A stretch of 64,000 nucleotides of DNA from Planctomycetota bacterium (GCA_026004615.1 BPJM01000004.1:62001-126000), one strand, 5' to 3'. Shown: positions 22,646-30,839, counted from the stretch's first letter. Notes: a model not told the origin generated them from the sequence alone. A program made the numbers and translations.

Positions 22646-23377
22646 TCAGGCGGCGCGCGTGCTGGTGTAGATCTCGATGCCGGCGAGCGAGGCGGCCTGC
22701 TCGGCCCGCGGATCGACGAACGGCGAGACCACGGCCACCGCCGAGGGCCGCTGTCCCTCGCGCGCCTGGTAGAAGCTCGCCACGCGGCGCAGCCGCAGGA
22801 TGTCGCCTGCGGAGACGCTCGAGTTCAGCTCGACCAGCACCGTGCGGCCATCGGCGGTCACCACCAGATCGATCTCGACCCAGCAGGGATAGCCCAGCAC
22901 CTCGCCCTGCGCGTCGTGCACCCGCCAGCGGCGGATCGCAACGGCGCCCGGGAACAGCTCCTGCAGCACCCCCTCCATCCCCTCGCGCAACGCCTGCTCC
23001 GACAGATATCCCCAGCGTGCGCCGATGGCGGACAGCGTCCGGTGCAGCGCGCGGGTCTCGCGCTGGAAGTCCTCCCGCAGGCCAGCGATCGCCTCCCAGA
23101 GCCGCTCCGTCTCGCGCTGGAAGTCCGCGCGCAGGGAGGTGATCTCGCGCTGGAAGTCCGCGCGCAGCGCGGTGATCTCGCGCTGCATGTCCCTGCGCAG
23201 CGCGATGACCTCGCGCTGCAGGTCGGCGCGCAGCTCGTGGATCGCCTCGGTGTTGCGCTCGATGCGTTCGAGCACCGCGGCCGCATCCACCACCAGCCCC
23301 AGCGCATCCCGCAGCTGCGCGCGCAACGCGGGATCACCCCGCAGCAGCTCGAGCAGTTCTGCCTTGAGCTCCGCCAT
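22646..23377 (-). CDS. Hendecad coiled-coil protein with PD-(D/E)XK-like C terminus (DUF3782 type)
   Basis: 243 residues. After a short helical head, residues 49-110 hold about five and a half 11-residue repeats of the form LRADFQREITS. The C-terminal ~90 residues (WVEIDLVVTADGRTVLVELNSSVS) look like the nuclease-fold core seen in DUF3782-type proteins, with E-x-D and later V-E-L in place of the D...ExK motif. The catalytic Lys seems absent (ELN), so activity is doubtful. ATG 23377 has no ribosome binding site; the -10 box ends 6 nt before it. Function unknown. Confidence 0.72.
   Translation of the reverse strand: MAELKAELLELLRGDPALRAQLRDALGLVVDAAAVLERIERNTEAIHELRADLQREVIALRRDMQREITALRADFQREITSLRADFQRETERLWEAIAGLREDFQRETRALHRTLSAIGARWGYLSEQALREGMEGVLQELFPGAVAIRRWRVHDAQGEVLGYPCWVEIDLVVTADGRTVLVELNSSVSAGDILRLRRVASFYQAREGQRPSAVAVVSPFVDPRAEQAASLAGIEIYTSTRAA
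23048..23233 (-). repeat. Tandem 33-nt direct repeats coding hendecads
   Basis: About five imperfect 33-nt units, with repeated CGCTGGAAGTCCGCGCGCAG-type blocks, encode 11-residue repeats L-R-A-D-F-Q-R-E-I-T-S. Near-identity of adjacent units at DNA level points to recent unit duplication. Confidence 0.75.
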
Positions 23378-23383
23378 GCCGTC

Positions 23384-23412
23384 AGGATACGCGGCCGGAT
23401 CGGCCGGAACAA
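23384..23412 (-). promoter_or_regulatory. Leaderless-type promoter of the hendecad protein gene
   Basis: Minus strand: TTGTTC, 17-nt spacer, TATCCT, then 6 nt to the ATG. Transcription would start at or almost at the start codon. Confidence 0.55.
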
Positions 23413-23437
23413 GCCGAACGGCGGGGTGTGCGCCCGC

Positions 23438-24049
23438 TCAGCCGGAGCCATGCCGCTGCGCCTGGCGGGCAAGAGCGGCGTGCCGGCGCATGAGCGCGCA
23501 GAACAGCTGTGCCTGGTAGCGGGCATCGCAGTCGGCGCGGTGCTTGGCGGATGGGTCCTCCGGTGGCAGCCCGAGCAGCCGGTGCAGCGTCTGTTTGTTG
23601 GCGCGCTCCCAGGGCAGGGCGAACAGCCCCATCGCGAGCGCCTTGGTGTCCAGCGCCTTGTAGCCGAACGGGTTGGGCACCTCGAAGGCGCAGAAGTAAT
23701 ACGCCACCATCATCCAGTCGAACGGGGCGTTGTGGCCCACGAACACCGGCTGGCGGCCGCGCGGGGTGTGGGCAGCGACGAAGTCGGCGAGTTCCCGCAT
23801 CGCGGCGGCGGGCTCGCGCCCGTGTTGCCGTAGCCGCTCCAGCTCCAGACCGTGGACCCGCATCGCGGCCGGATCCACCCCCGGGAACGCCGGTTTCAAC
23901 TCCAGATAGAGTTCCTCCCCGGGCGCGAGGGTACCGTCGGGCTGTTCGCGCACCGCGCAGCAGCCCAGCGCCAGCATGCTGTACAGTCCGGGCACGGGTC
24001 CCGAGGCCTCGACGTCGACGCTGAACCAGGCCGGCCCAGAGGCTGGCAT
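23438..24049 (-). CDS. DnaQ-like DEDDh 3'-5' exonuclease
   Basis: 203 residues from ATG 24049 (GGAGG ~10 nt upstream). All exonuclease motifs are present: ExoI FSVDVEASG (D-x-E), ExoII GHNAPFDWMM, ExoIII HRADCDARYQ (H-x4-D), i.e. the DEDDh type. It is smaller than polymerase epsilon subunits and lacks extra domains, resembling stand-alone RNase T/oligoribonuclease-like exonucleases. The FYFCAFEVPNPFGYKALDTKAL-type central region matches exonucleases annotated only as RNase H-like. RNA or DNA as substrate cannot be decided. Divergent from the phosphofructokinase gene. Confidence 0.85.
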   Translation of the reverse strand: MPASGPAWFSVDVEASGPVPGLYSMLALGCCAVREQPDGTLAPGEELYLELKPAFPGVDPAAMRVHGLELERLRQHGREPAAAMRELADFVAAHTPRGRQPVFVGHNAPFDWMMVAYYFCAFEVPNPFGYKALDTKALAMGLFALPWERANKQTLHRLLGLPPEDPSAKHRADCDARYQAQLFCALMRRHAALARQAQRHGSG

Positions 24050-24086
24050 GAGGGTGGTCGCCTCCTTCCGCACGGCTGAGGGCGCC

Positions 24087-24115
24087 ACGATAGCGATTGC
24101 GCCACCGCGCCGCAA
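24087..24115 (-). promoter_or_regulatory. Promoter for the exonuclease gene
   Basis: Minus strand: TTGCGG, 17-nt spacer, TATCGT; leader ~30 nt with GGAGG. Confidence 0.55.
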
Positions 24116-24156
24116 TGCCGAGCGGATCGCCGCCGGGCCGGCGGGGGGGGAGGGGT

Positions 24157-24165
24157 TGGTACACT
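24157..24165 (+). promoter_or_regulatory. Extended -10 element for phosphofructokinase
   Basis: TGGTACACT, an extended -10 (TGn before TACACT), without a good -35. The same nonamer occurs at 9590-9598. Confidence 0.4.
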
Positions 24166-24197
24166 GGGGGGCGAGAAGCCAGCGGCGGAGGGGCACC

Positions 24198-25286
24198 ATG
24201 CGGATCCTCATCCAGACCGGCGGCGGCGACGCCCCGGGGCTCAACGCGGTCATCCGCGCCGCCACGCTCGCCGCGCTCCGGCGCGGCTGGGAGGTCTACG
24301 GCAGCCGCAACAGCTACAACGGGCTGCTCGGCGAGGAGGGGCCGGAGGGCTTGTTCCGGCTGGACGCCAACCGGGTGCGCGGCATCACGTTTCTGGGGGG
24401 TACGATTCTCGGTACCACCAACCGCGGCAATCCGTTCCAGTGGCCCAGCCGCCAGCCCGATGGCAGCATCGCGCTGGTCGATCGCTCCGATGAGGTGGTG
24501 CGCGCCTTTCGCCGCTACCGGTTCGACGCGCTGATCGCGATCGGCGGCGACGGCAGCCTGCGCATCGCGGCCGAGCTCGCCCGCAAGGGCCTGCCGGTGG
24601 TGGGGGTACCCAAGACGATCGACAACGACATCGCCGGCACCGACGTCAGCTTCGGCTTCGACACCGCGGTGAACGTCGCCACGGATGCCATCCAGCGGCT
24701 GCATTCCACGGCCGAGGCGCACGAGCGCGTCATGGTGGCCGAGGTCATGGGGCGGTACGCCGGCTGGATCGCGCTGCACAGCGGGCTGGCCGGTACCGCG
24801 GACGCCATCCTGATCCCCGAGATCCCCTTTCGCATCGAACGCGTCGCCGACAAGGTGCTGGAGCGCGAGCGGCAGGGGCGGCTGTTCTCGATCGTGGTGT
24901 GCGCCGAGGGTGCGGTCCCCGAAGGAGGCCAGCTGGTGACCCGGGAGCTGGAGGAGACGGGGCGGCAGGAACCGCTGCTGGGCGGCGTGGCGGAGGTGGT
25001 GGCGCGCCAGCTGCGCGAGCTGACCGGCAAGGACACCCGGTCGCTGGTGCTGGGGCACCTGCAGCGCGGGGGAAGCCCCACCGCCTACGACCGCAACCTG
25101 GCGCTCCGCTTCGGCGCCGCCGCCGTCCGCGCCATCGCCGACGGCGCCTTCGGGACCATGGTCGCATTGCGCCACCCGCAGGTCACCCGGGTGCCGCTGG
25201 CGGAAGGGGTCGCCCACAAGCCGGTACCGGTCGACGCCGACATCGTGCAGACCGCCCGCGAGATGGGGGTCTGCTTCGGCGACTGA
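24198..25286 (+). CDS. pfkA: 6-phosphofructokinase (G104/K124 type)
   Basis: 362 residues, glycolytic phosphorylation of fructose 6-phosphate in the cytosol. ATG 24198 follows GGAGGGG. Motifs: TGGGDAPGLNAVIR, IGGDGSLRIA (116-120), VPKTIDNDI with catalytic Asp142, and MGRYAGW. At the two diagnostic positions (104 and 124 of the E. coli enzyme) it has Gly119 and Lys139. Gly is the ATP-type residue and Lys the PPi-type residue. That pair is known from group III enzymes such as actinobacterial PFKs, most of which use ATP. So ATP is the likelier phosphoryl donor but PPi is not excluded. The gene converges on the channel-fusion/aldolase operon. Confidence 0.9.
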   Translation: MRILIQTGGGDAPGLNAVIRAATLAALRRGWEVYGSRNSYNGLLGEEGPEGLFRLDANRVRGITFLGGTILGTTNRGNPFQWPSRQPDGSIALVDRSDEVVRAFRRYRFDALIAIGGDGSLRIAAELARKGLPVVGVPKTIDNDIAGTDVSFGFDTAVNVATDAIQRLHSTAEAHERVMVAEVMGRYAGWIALHSGLAGTADAILIPEIPFRIERVADKVLERERQGRLFSIVVCAEGAVPEGGQLVTRELEETGRQEPLLGGVAEVVARQLRELTGKDTRSLVLGHLQRGGSPTAYDRNLALRFGAAAVRAIADGAFGTMVALRHPQVTRVPLAEGVAHKPVPVDADIVQTAREMGVCFGD

Positions 25287-25288
25287 CA

Positions 25289-25321
25289 GGGGCCCGGGGC
25301 GCCCGGCGGCACCGGGGGCCC
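25289..25321. terminator. Hairpin between converging pfkA and channel-fusion genes
   Basis: GGGGCCCGG (25289-25297) can pair with CCGGGGGCCC (25312-25321) with one bulge, in the 58-bp convergent gap. No T-run is present. It may act as a bidirectional terminator. Confidence 0.35.
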
Positions 25322-25344
25322 GCAGGTGGCGGCCCTGGCTGCGG

Positions 25345-27255
25345 CTACCAGTGCGCGAGCACGACCCACGCCGCAGGGGCCGTCACCGCCAGCGGATAGA
25401 GCAGCCGCGCCAGCCGGTCCAGCCGCTTGCCGGCCTGCAGGCGATCGCGGTGGTACAGCGCGTTGACGAGCGCCACCTCGAGCAGCACCAGCGCTGCCGC
25501 CGCGTAGCCGAGGATGAAGAACCAGTCGGCCGTGATCAGATAGCCCACCTCCGGCAGCACCTCGCGCTGGCTCAGGTGGAAGACCACGCAGGCGAGCAGC
25601 GCGGCGATGCCGAGGCCCAGGCGCGCCAGCAACTCGGTGGGGTGGATCCAGAAGGCCAGGTAGGCCAGCGCCAGCGCGATTCCGAGCGGCAGCAGGAACT
25701 TCACCAGATACGGCGCCAGCGACCGCGCGATGTGCAGCTCGAAGCGATAGCGCGAATACACCATGCGGGGGCCCCGCACGCTGGAGGGCGAACCCATGTC
25801 GGTGTGATAGACGTGCTCGTCGGCCAGGTGGCGCACCTGTTCGATCCGCCAGTCCCCGAGCACGATCCCGCGCTCGACCATCGTCGCCATGAGATCGCGC
25901 CGCTCACCGGCAACCTCGTCGTCGGGGATGAAGACCAGGCTCGAGGTCTCCAGGAAGGGGTGCTCGATCACGATCGGCAACACATGCCGATCGAACGGGT
26001 AGTCGTGCAGCGGAAAGTGGGTGCGCAGCCGCGCCACGACCCGATAGGTGATGTGCGTCCAGCCCCCGAACCGCTCCAGGAAGTTCAGCTCGCGGTGCTT
26101 GATCTCGCCGTTCATGACCTCGAACCGGAACTCCTCGTTGTCCGCGTCGAGGCGGCCCTGCCAGCGGAACCAGACGTAGAAGTCGGCGTCGTAGTGGCCG
26201 GCGGCGAGGTCGAGGTTGTACAGGTCGATCACATAGATCCCGACATGGATCGTGGTCGAGCGAGGGAAGGCGCGCCGGTCGCGAAAGAAGGTCATCGCGC
26301 CCGGGTGCATCGGCATGGCGATGCCGGTACTGGCGCGCTCGACGTCCAGCTCGCGCAGCGCGCGCTCCAGCGGCGGCACCGCGGCCCCGAGCCGTTGCCG
26401 GCGCTCGAACAGCACGTCCAGCACCTCGTAGACCAGCTCGGGCCGCACCTCCTCGCGCGCTGCGAGCAACGCATCGACCTGGAGCGCGAGCACCGGCTGC
26501 TCCAAAAAACCGTACGTTTCCGCTCCCAGCTCGGTCAGTCGCAGATAGGGTTCCCGGTCGGCGAGGGCGGCGGCGCGGATGCGTTCGACCGGCAGCAGCC
26601 GTCCCCCCGCCGCGATCGCCTCCACGACGGCGGGTGCCGGCGCCGCCATGGTCAGGATGAAGGCATCGATCTGCCCGGCGCGAAAGCGCGCCAGCGTCTC
26701 CTCGATCGACAGCCGGTGCGTCTGTACCTGATCGCGCTCGAGCCCGTGCGCCTCCAGCAGCCGCAGCGCGATCCCGAGGCTGCCGCTTCCCTCCGCCCCG
26801 ATCGCCACCCGCCGCCCGGCCAGATCGGCGATCGAGCGCACGGCGGGCTCGGCCCGCGCCACCACGTGCACCACCTCGCCGTACAGCGCCGCCATCGCCG
26901 CCAGCGAGCGAACCGGCAGGCTGAAGGGCGGCTTGCCGGTCGTGGCGGCGTAGAGCACGTCCGCCTGGACCAGCGCCATCTGTGCCCGGTCGTCGAGCAG
27001 CGCATGCACGTTGGCGACCGAGCCGGAGCTCGGCATGGTGGAGACCCGGAGCAGGCCCGCGGCCTTGTCGTTGATCTCCCGCTTGAGCGCTTCGCCGAGC
27101 GCCCGGTAGAGCCCGCCCGGCGGTCCGGTGGCGATCACCAGGTCCGGACCGCGCACCGCGACGGCATCCGCCTGCGCGCGAGCCGGTACGGCGGCAGCGA
27201 GCGCGCAGGCCGCCACCACGGCCGCCGTCACGGCTCCGCAGCTGGTGCGCGCCAC
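25345..27255 (-). CDS. TAXI-type binding protein fused to a pentameric ligand-gated ion channel
   Basis: 636 residues with a signal peptide (AAVPARA-Q). Residues ~35-325 match TRAP/TAXI-family periplasmic binding proteins: ATGPPGGLYRALGEALK, MPSSGSVANVHALL, MALVQADVLY, GAEGSGSLGIAL. Residues ~332-508 are a pentameric-channel extracellular beta-sandwich, with IHVGIYVIDLYNLDL and the Pro-loop HDYPFDRHVLPIVIEH. There is no Cys pair, as usual in bacteria. M1 ~512-535, M2 ~545-562, M3 ~572-598, M4 ~615-635. M2 reads ARLGLGIAALL with Leu at 9', close to the glycine-receptor ARVGLGITTVL. The product is thus probably a ligand-gated, possibly anion-selective channel. GTG 27255 has AGGAGG ~11 nt upstream and lies 20 nt after the aldolase stop. 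Ligand and selectivity are inference. Confidence 0.88.
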   Translation of the reverse strand: MARTSCGAVTAAVVAACALAAAVPARAQADAVAVRGPDLVIATGPPGGLYRALGEALKREINDKAAGLLRVSTMPSSGSVANVHALLDDRAQMALVQADVLYAATTGKPPFSLPVRSLAAMAALYGEVVHVVARAEPAVRSIADLAGRRVAIGAEGSGSLGIALRLLEAHGLERDQVQTHRLSIEETLARFRAGQIDAFILTMAAPAPAVVEAIAAGGRLLPVERIRAAALADREPYLRLTELGAETYGFLEQPVLALQVDALLAAREEVRPELVYEVLDVLFERRQRLGAAVPPLERALRELDVERASTGIAMPMHPGAMTFFRDRRAFPRSTTIHVGIYVIDLYNLDLAAGHYDADFYVWFRWQGRLDADNEEFRFEVMNGEIKHRELNFLERFGGWTHITYRVVARLRTHFPLHDYPFDRHVLPIVIEHPFLETSSLVFIPDDEVAGERRDLMATMVERGIVLGDWRIEQVRHLADEHVYHTDMGSPSSVRGPRMVYSRYRFELHIARSLAPYLVKFLLPLGIALALAYLAFWIHPTELLARLGLGIAALLACVVFHLSQREVLPEVGYLITADWFFILGYAAAALVLLEVALVNALYHRDRLQAGKRLDRLARLLYPLAVTAPAAWVVLAHW

Positions 27256-27275
27256 GCCCGGCCGGCCCTCCTTCC

Positions 27276-28211
27276 CTATGCGGCGCCGCCCGCCGCCGCG
27301 GCGCGGTAGATCTCCATCACCTCGCGCAGCAGCGCCACCGCCTCCTGCCGCGGGCGCTGGAAGGCATTGCGACCCATGATCGAGCCGAAGCCCCCGCCCG
27401 CCGCGATCTGGCGGACCTCCTCCAGCACCTCCTCGCGCGATTTGGCCTCACCCCCGCTGAAGACCACCAGGCGCCGGCCGCCGAAGCAGCTCTGCACCAC
27501 GTGGCGCACCCGGTCGGCCAGGGTCGCGATCGGGATCTCCCGCTCGCGATAGACCTTCTTCGCCGCTTCCAGCTCCAGGTGCTCGGTCGGCGGCTTCACC
27601 TTCACGATGTGGGCGCCGAGCTGGCACGCCACGTGGGCGGCGTAGGCCACGATGTCCACCGCGGTCTCGCCCTGCTTGCTGAGCCGACCTCCGCGCGGGT
27701 AGCTCCAGATCACCGTCGGCAACCCGCAGCTGCGCGCCTCGGCCACCAGCTCCCGCACCTGCTCGTACATGAGGTTGCGCAGCTCCGAGCCCGGGTAGAT
27801 CGTGAAGCCGATCGCCGAACAGCCCAGCCGCAGCGCGTCCTCCACCGAGCCGGTGACGGCCGGACAGGGCTCGGTGCCCTGCAGCATCACGTCGTTGCTG
27901 TTGAGCTTGAGGATCAGCGGCAGCTCGCCCGCGAAGGCGTCCGCGGCCGCAGCCAGCTGGCCCAGCGGCGCGGCGTAGGCGCTACAGCCCGCCTCCAGCG
28001 CCAGCTCGAAGAAATAGTGCGGGTCGTAGGCCGGTGGGTTGGGCGCGAACGAGCGCGCCGGTCCGTGCTCGAACCCCTGGTCGACCGGCAGGATGACCAG
28101 GCGCCCGGTGCCGCCGAGCGCGCCGTGACCCAGGATGCGTGCCAGCTGGGCGCGCACGCCCGGCGGCTCGCTGCCATACCAGCTCAGGATCTCGCGTACC
28201 CGAGGCGTCAT
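27276..28211 (-). CDS. fbaB: Class I fructose-bisphosphate aldolase (FbaB/DhnA type)
   Basis: 311 residues; Schiff-base aldolase that splits fructose 1,6-bisphosphate. ATG 28211 has GGAGGAG at 8 nt; the in-frame ATG further out lacks this. Signatures of the archaeal-type class I enzyme: LPVDQGFEHGPARSF, GFTIYPGS, VIWSYPRGG, IVKVKPPTE (Schiff-base Lys), VVFSGGEAKS and GRNAFQRP. The channel-fusion gene follows after 20 nt in the same direction, and phosphofructokinase faces them from the other side. Known family; confidence is high. Confidence 0.93.
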   Translation of the reverse strand: MTPRVREILSWYGSEPPGVRAQLARILGHGALGGTGRLVILPVDQGFEHGPARSFAPNPPAYDPHYFFELALEAGCSAYAAPLGQLAAAADAFAGELPLILKLNSNDVMLQGTEPCPAVTGSVEDALRLGCSAIGFTIYPGSELRNLMYEQVRELVAEARSCGLPTVIWSYPRGGRLSKQGETAVDIVAYAAHVACQLGAHIVKVKPPTEHLELEAAKKVYREREIPIATLADRVRHVVQSCFGGRRLVVFSGGEAKSREEVLEEVRQIAAGGGFGSIMGRNAFQRPRQEAVALLREVMEIYRAAAAGGAA

Positions 28212-28274
28212 TCGGCTGTCTCCTCCCCCTTGTCGACCGGCCGGCCACCGCCGCGGGGCGGCGGCGGGCGCCAT

Positions 28275-28301
28275 CTTGCGAAAACCCCGGGGCATTGCAA
28301 G
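28275..28301. other. Interrupted palindrome between TPR gene and aldolase
   Basis: CTTGC (28275-28279) and GCAAG (28297-28301) flank an inner CCCCGGGG with an A-tract. It lies downstream of the TPR gene stop and upstream of the aldolase start, so it could be a terminator or an operator. Confidence 0.25.
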
Positions 28302-28334
28302 CCACGCCCGCGCGCCGGCGCGCGGGCGGGCCGC

Positions 28335-29579
28335 TCAGCCGCCCAGCTCGGCGGCGCGGCGGCGGGCGGCGGCGGCCTCGTCGTGCCGCCCCAGCGCTTC
28401 GAGCAACGCCGCCCGGTTGCCCCAGCCCACCGGGTTGTGCGGATCCAGCTCCAGCGCCCGCTCCAGCGCTGCCAGCGCCTCGTGGTAGCGGCCCAGTCCG
28501 GCGAGCGCCACTGCCAGCTCGCCCTGGTAGCGGGCGCGCCGCGGCGCCAGCCGCGCCGCCCGCTCCAGCAGCCGCAGCGCCCGCGCGTGCTCATCCAGCT
28601 CGATCAGCCGCACCGCTGCCTCGTAGGCGAGCGCACTGTCGCGCGGCCTGCGCTCGGCGAGGTTCTCCAGCTCCGCCGCCGCCTCGGCCTGCCGGCCGAG
28701 CCGTTCCAGTAGCCGCACCAGCCAGTGGCGCAGCTCGCGGTGGGCGGGTGCGGCCGCACAGGCCGCGCGCAGGTGCGGCAGCGCCTCGGCCTCCCGCCCC
28801 AGCTCCTCGTAGGCGCGGGCCAGCTGCGCCTCGGGCAGCGGTACCTCCGGATCGAGACCGCGCGCGGTGCGCGCCGCGAGCGCCGCGCGCGCCAGCCGGC
28901 GGCGGCGCGCCTGCTCTCCGGCGCGATGGCGCACCGTGAGATAGGCGAGGGCCAGGTTGCGCCAGTACCAGGCGTCCTTGCCCGGATTCCACCACGCGAA
29001 GTGCCGGTGCAGCTCCCGCCCCGCCTCCACCTCGGCGAGGGCCCGCTCCCAGGACCGTGCGTCGAACGCTCCGAGTGCGGTGAGGATCCGCGGACCGGCC
29101 CCGGGCTCGCGCGCCTGCGATCCCTCCGGCAGGCCGAACAGGACGTGGTGGCGGGTGCGGCGCAGCGTCGCCAGCGCGCGCCGGCCGGCCTGCACGCGCC
29201 AGGCGCGCACCGCCGCCTCCAGCTCGGCGCGATCCCGCCGCGCGAAGTATCCGGTGTCGTCGCGGACGAGCAAATCGGGCGCGAAGCGCTGCTTGAGCTG
29301 GGCGAGCACCTCGCAGGCGAACTGGTGGTAGCCCGGGCCCGCACTGGCCGCCGAGAGCCAGCCGGTGAGCGTGCCGTCCGCGGCGAGCACGAGCCGCAGC
29401 GGCTCGCCCGCCGGATGCAGCGCGAGCGCCACGCCTTGCCCCTGCCCGCCCGCACCACCGCCGCGCGCGGCTCCCAGCGGTTGCAGCCCCTCTCCCTCGC
29501 GTTCGGACAGTGCACGCGCCCAGGCGAGCATGCCCTCCACGTCCACGCACACCCCGTGGCAGGCGAGGACCAGGCTCAT
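28335..29579 (-). CDS. TPR-repeat protein with unknown N-terminal domain
   Basis: 414 residues from ATG 29579. The N-terminal ~230 residues are not recognised (LVLACHGVCVDVEGML, ending near AFDARSWERALAEVEAGRE). The rest is a chain of four to five TPRs (ARAYEELGREAEALPHL, LLERLGRQAEAAAEL, LDEHARALRLLERAARLAP, ALAGLGRYHEALAALERAL, ALLEALGRHDEAAAARRRA). No signal peptide or membrane helix, so cytoplasmic. The ATG has no clear ribosome binding site, but a TTGCCC-17-TACGGT promoter ends 7 nt before it, as in the other leaderless candidates. Confidence 0.75.
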   Translation of the reverse strand: MSLVLACHGVCVDVEGMLAWARALSEREGEGLQPLGAARGGGAGGQGQGVALALHPAGEPLRLVLAADGTLTGWLSAASAGPGYHQFACEVLAQLKQRFAPDLLVRDDTGYFARRDRAELEAAVRAWRVQAGRRALATLRRTRHHVLFGLPEGSQAREPGAGPRILTALGAFDARSWERALAEVEAGRELHRHFAWWNPGKDAWYWRNLALAYLTVRHRAGEQARRRRLARAALAARTARGLDPEVPLPEAQLARAYEELGREAEALPHLRAACAAAPAHRELRHWLVRLLERLGRQAEAAAELENLAERRPRDSALAYEAAVRLIELDEHARALRLLERAARLAPRRARYQGELAVALAGLGRYHEALAALERALELDPHNPVGWGNRAALLEALGRHDEAAAARRRAAELGG

Positions 29580-29586
29580 ACCCCTC

Positions 29587-29615
29587 ACCGTAGCGGGCCG
29601 CCACGGCGCGGGCAA
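29587..29615 (-). promoter_or_regulatory. Leaderless-type promoter of the TPR gene
   Basis: Minus strand: TTGCCC, 17-nt spacer, TACGGT, then 7 nt to ATG 29579. Confidence 0.45.
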
Positions 29616-29687
29616 CCCGCGGGCCAGCCGGCCGTGGGCGGCCGGGGTTGTCTTGCTGCCGCAGGCGAGCCGCCCCGGGCGCACGCC

Positions 29688-30833
29688 TCAACCGCGCAGC
29701 GCCGCCAGCAGCTCCGGCCCCAGCACCTCGGCGCGCCAGCCATCCAGTCCCAGCTGGGCGAGCGCCTGCTGCGGCGCGGCGGCCGCCCGCCCGTCCGGGG
29801 CTGCGAAGGCGCGCAGGGCGCGCCGCAGCGTACCGACGCTGGCGATCAGCGGCGCGGGCAGGCCGGTGCGCGCCGCGGCACGCTCGAGCAGCGCGCGCAG
29901 CCGTCCGAGCCGCGAGCCCAGCTCGCCTTCGCGGCAGCTGTCCAGCGGCGCCGGCAGCTGTGCTGCCGGCAGCGCCCGCGCGCGTTCCAGCGCCGCCAGC
30001 AGCGGCTGGCCGGCGGTGGCGAGCTGCTGCTCGTGCAGCAGCCCGCTGGCGCGCAGTTCGTCGAGCGTGCGCGGCGCTCGCCGCGCGAGCACCAGCAGCG
30101 CTCGATCGGCCGCGATCCGCCGGCGCGGCACGCCGTGCGCCGCCGCCAGCCGCTCCCGCTCCTCGAGCAACGCATACAGCTGCGCCAGCTCGCGGCGCGA
30201 CAGCCGCTCCGCCCCGCGCAACCGTTCGGCCAGCTGCTCCGGCGAGCGGGCGTAGCTCTGCGGCTGCAGCAGCCGCGCTGCGTCCTGGCGGAACCAGCAG
30301 AGCACTCCGCGCCGCTCCAGCTCCCGCTCCAGGCGTTCGCGCAGCTCCAACAGCGGTTCGACGTCGCCGAGCGCGTAGCGCCGTTGCGCGGCGGTGAGCG
30401 GCCGCTGCGACCAGTCGGTGAAGCGCTCTCGCTTGCAGACCGCTCGTCCGAGCACCCGCGCCGACAGCTCGGCCAGGCTCAGCTGCAGGCCATGGCCCGC
30501 GAAGGCCGCGGCGAGCTGGGTGTCGAACAGCTCTGCCGGCGCACGCCCGAAGCGCGCGAGCAGGATCCCGACATCGGCGGCGGCCGCGTGCCCGATGCAG
30601 GTGAGGCCCGGCCGGCCGAGCGCCTCGAGCAAGGGTTGTAGCTCGACGGCCAGCGGATCCACCAGCGCGGCGCCCGCCGGGGTGCGCAGCTGCACCAGCA
30701 TGAGCTGCGGGGTGTAGCTCTGTTCGGGATGGAACTCGGTGTCGAAAGCGACCGCCTCGGACTGCTCCAGCGCAGCCACCAGCGCCGCCAGGGCGGCGGC
30801 GTCGTCGACCCACAGTACCGGCGCCTGGTCCAC
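29688..30833 (-). CDS. rnd: Ribonuclease D
   Basis: 381 residues; 3'-5' exoribonuclease for tRNA 3'-end maturation. DEDDy motifs: FDTEFHPEQS (D31, E33), GHAAAADVGIL, and YALGDVEPLL (Tyr and Asp of ExoIII). Two HRDC-like helical segments follow (~200-290 and ~300-380). The GTG at 30833 is chosen because the conserved domain starts right after it and a TTGACC-18-TACCGT promoter ends 6 nt upstream; an ATG further out would overlap the divergent lat promoter region. Two tRNA genes are elsewhere in the window but not linked. Confidence 0.9.
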   Translation of the reverse strand: MDQAPVLWVDDAAALAALVAALEQSEAVAFDTEFHPEQSYTPQLMLVQLRTPAGAALVDPLAVELQPLLEALGRPGLTCIGHAAAADVGILLARFGRAPAELFDTQLAAAFAGHGLQLSLAELSARVLGRAVCKRERFTDWSQRPLTAAQRRYALGDVEPLLELRERLERELERRGVLCWFRQDAARLLQPQSYARSPEQLAERLRGAERLSRRELAQLYALLEERERLAAAHGVPRRRIAADRALLVLARRAPRTLDELRASGLLHEQQLATAGQPLLAALERARALPAAQLPAPLDSCREGELGSRLGRLRALLERAAARTGLPAPLIASVGTLRRALRAFAAPDGRAAAAPQQALAQLGLDGWRAEVLGPELLAALRG

Positions 30834-30839
30834 CGCTTG

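Noticed and set aside
23048..23233. Possible CRISPR-like direct repeats
   Set aside because: The repeats are contiguous 33-nt units within a coding frame, without spacers, and encode hendecads.
24198..25286. Pyrophosphate-dependent phosphofructokinase call
   Set aside because: The PPi-type lysine is present but the 104-equivalent is Gly, not Asp, so a PPi-only assignment is not supported.
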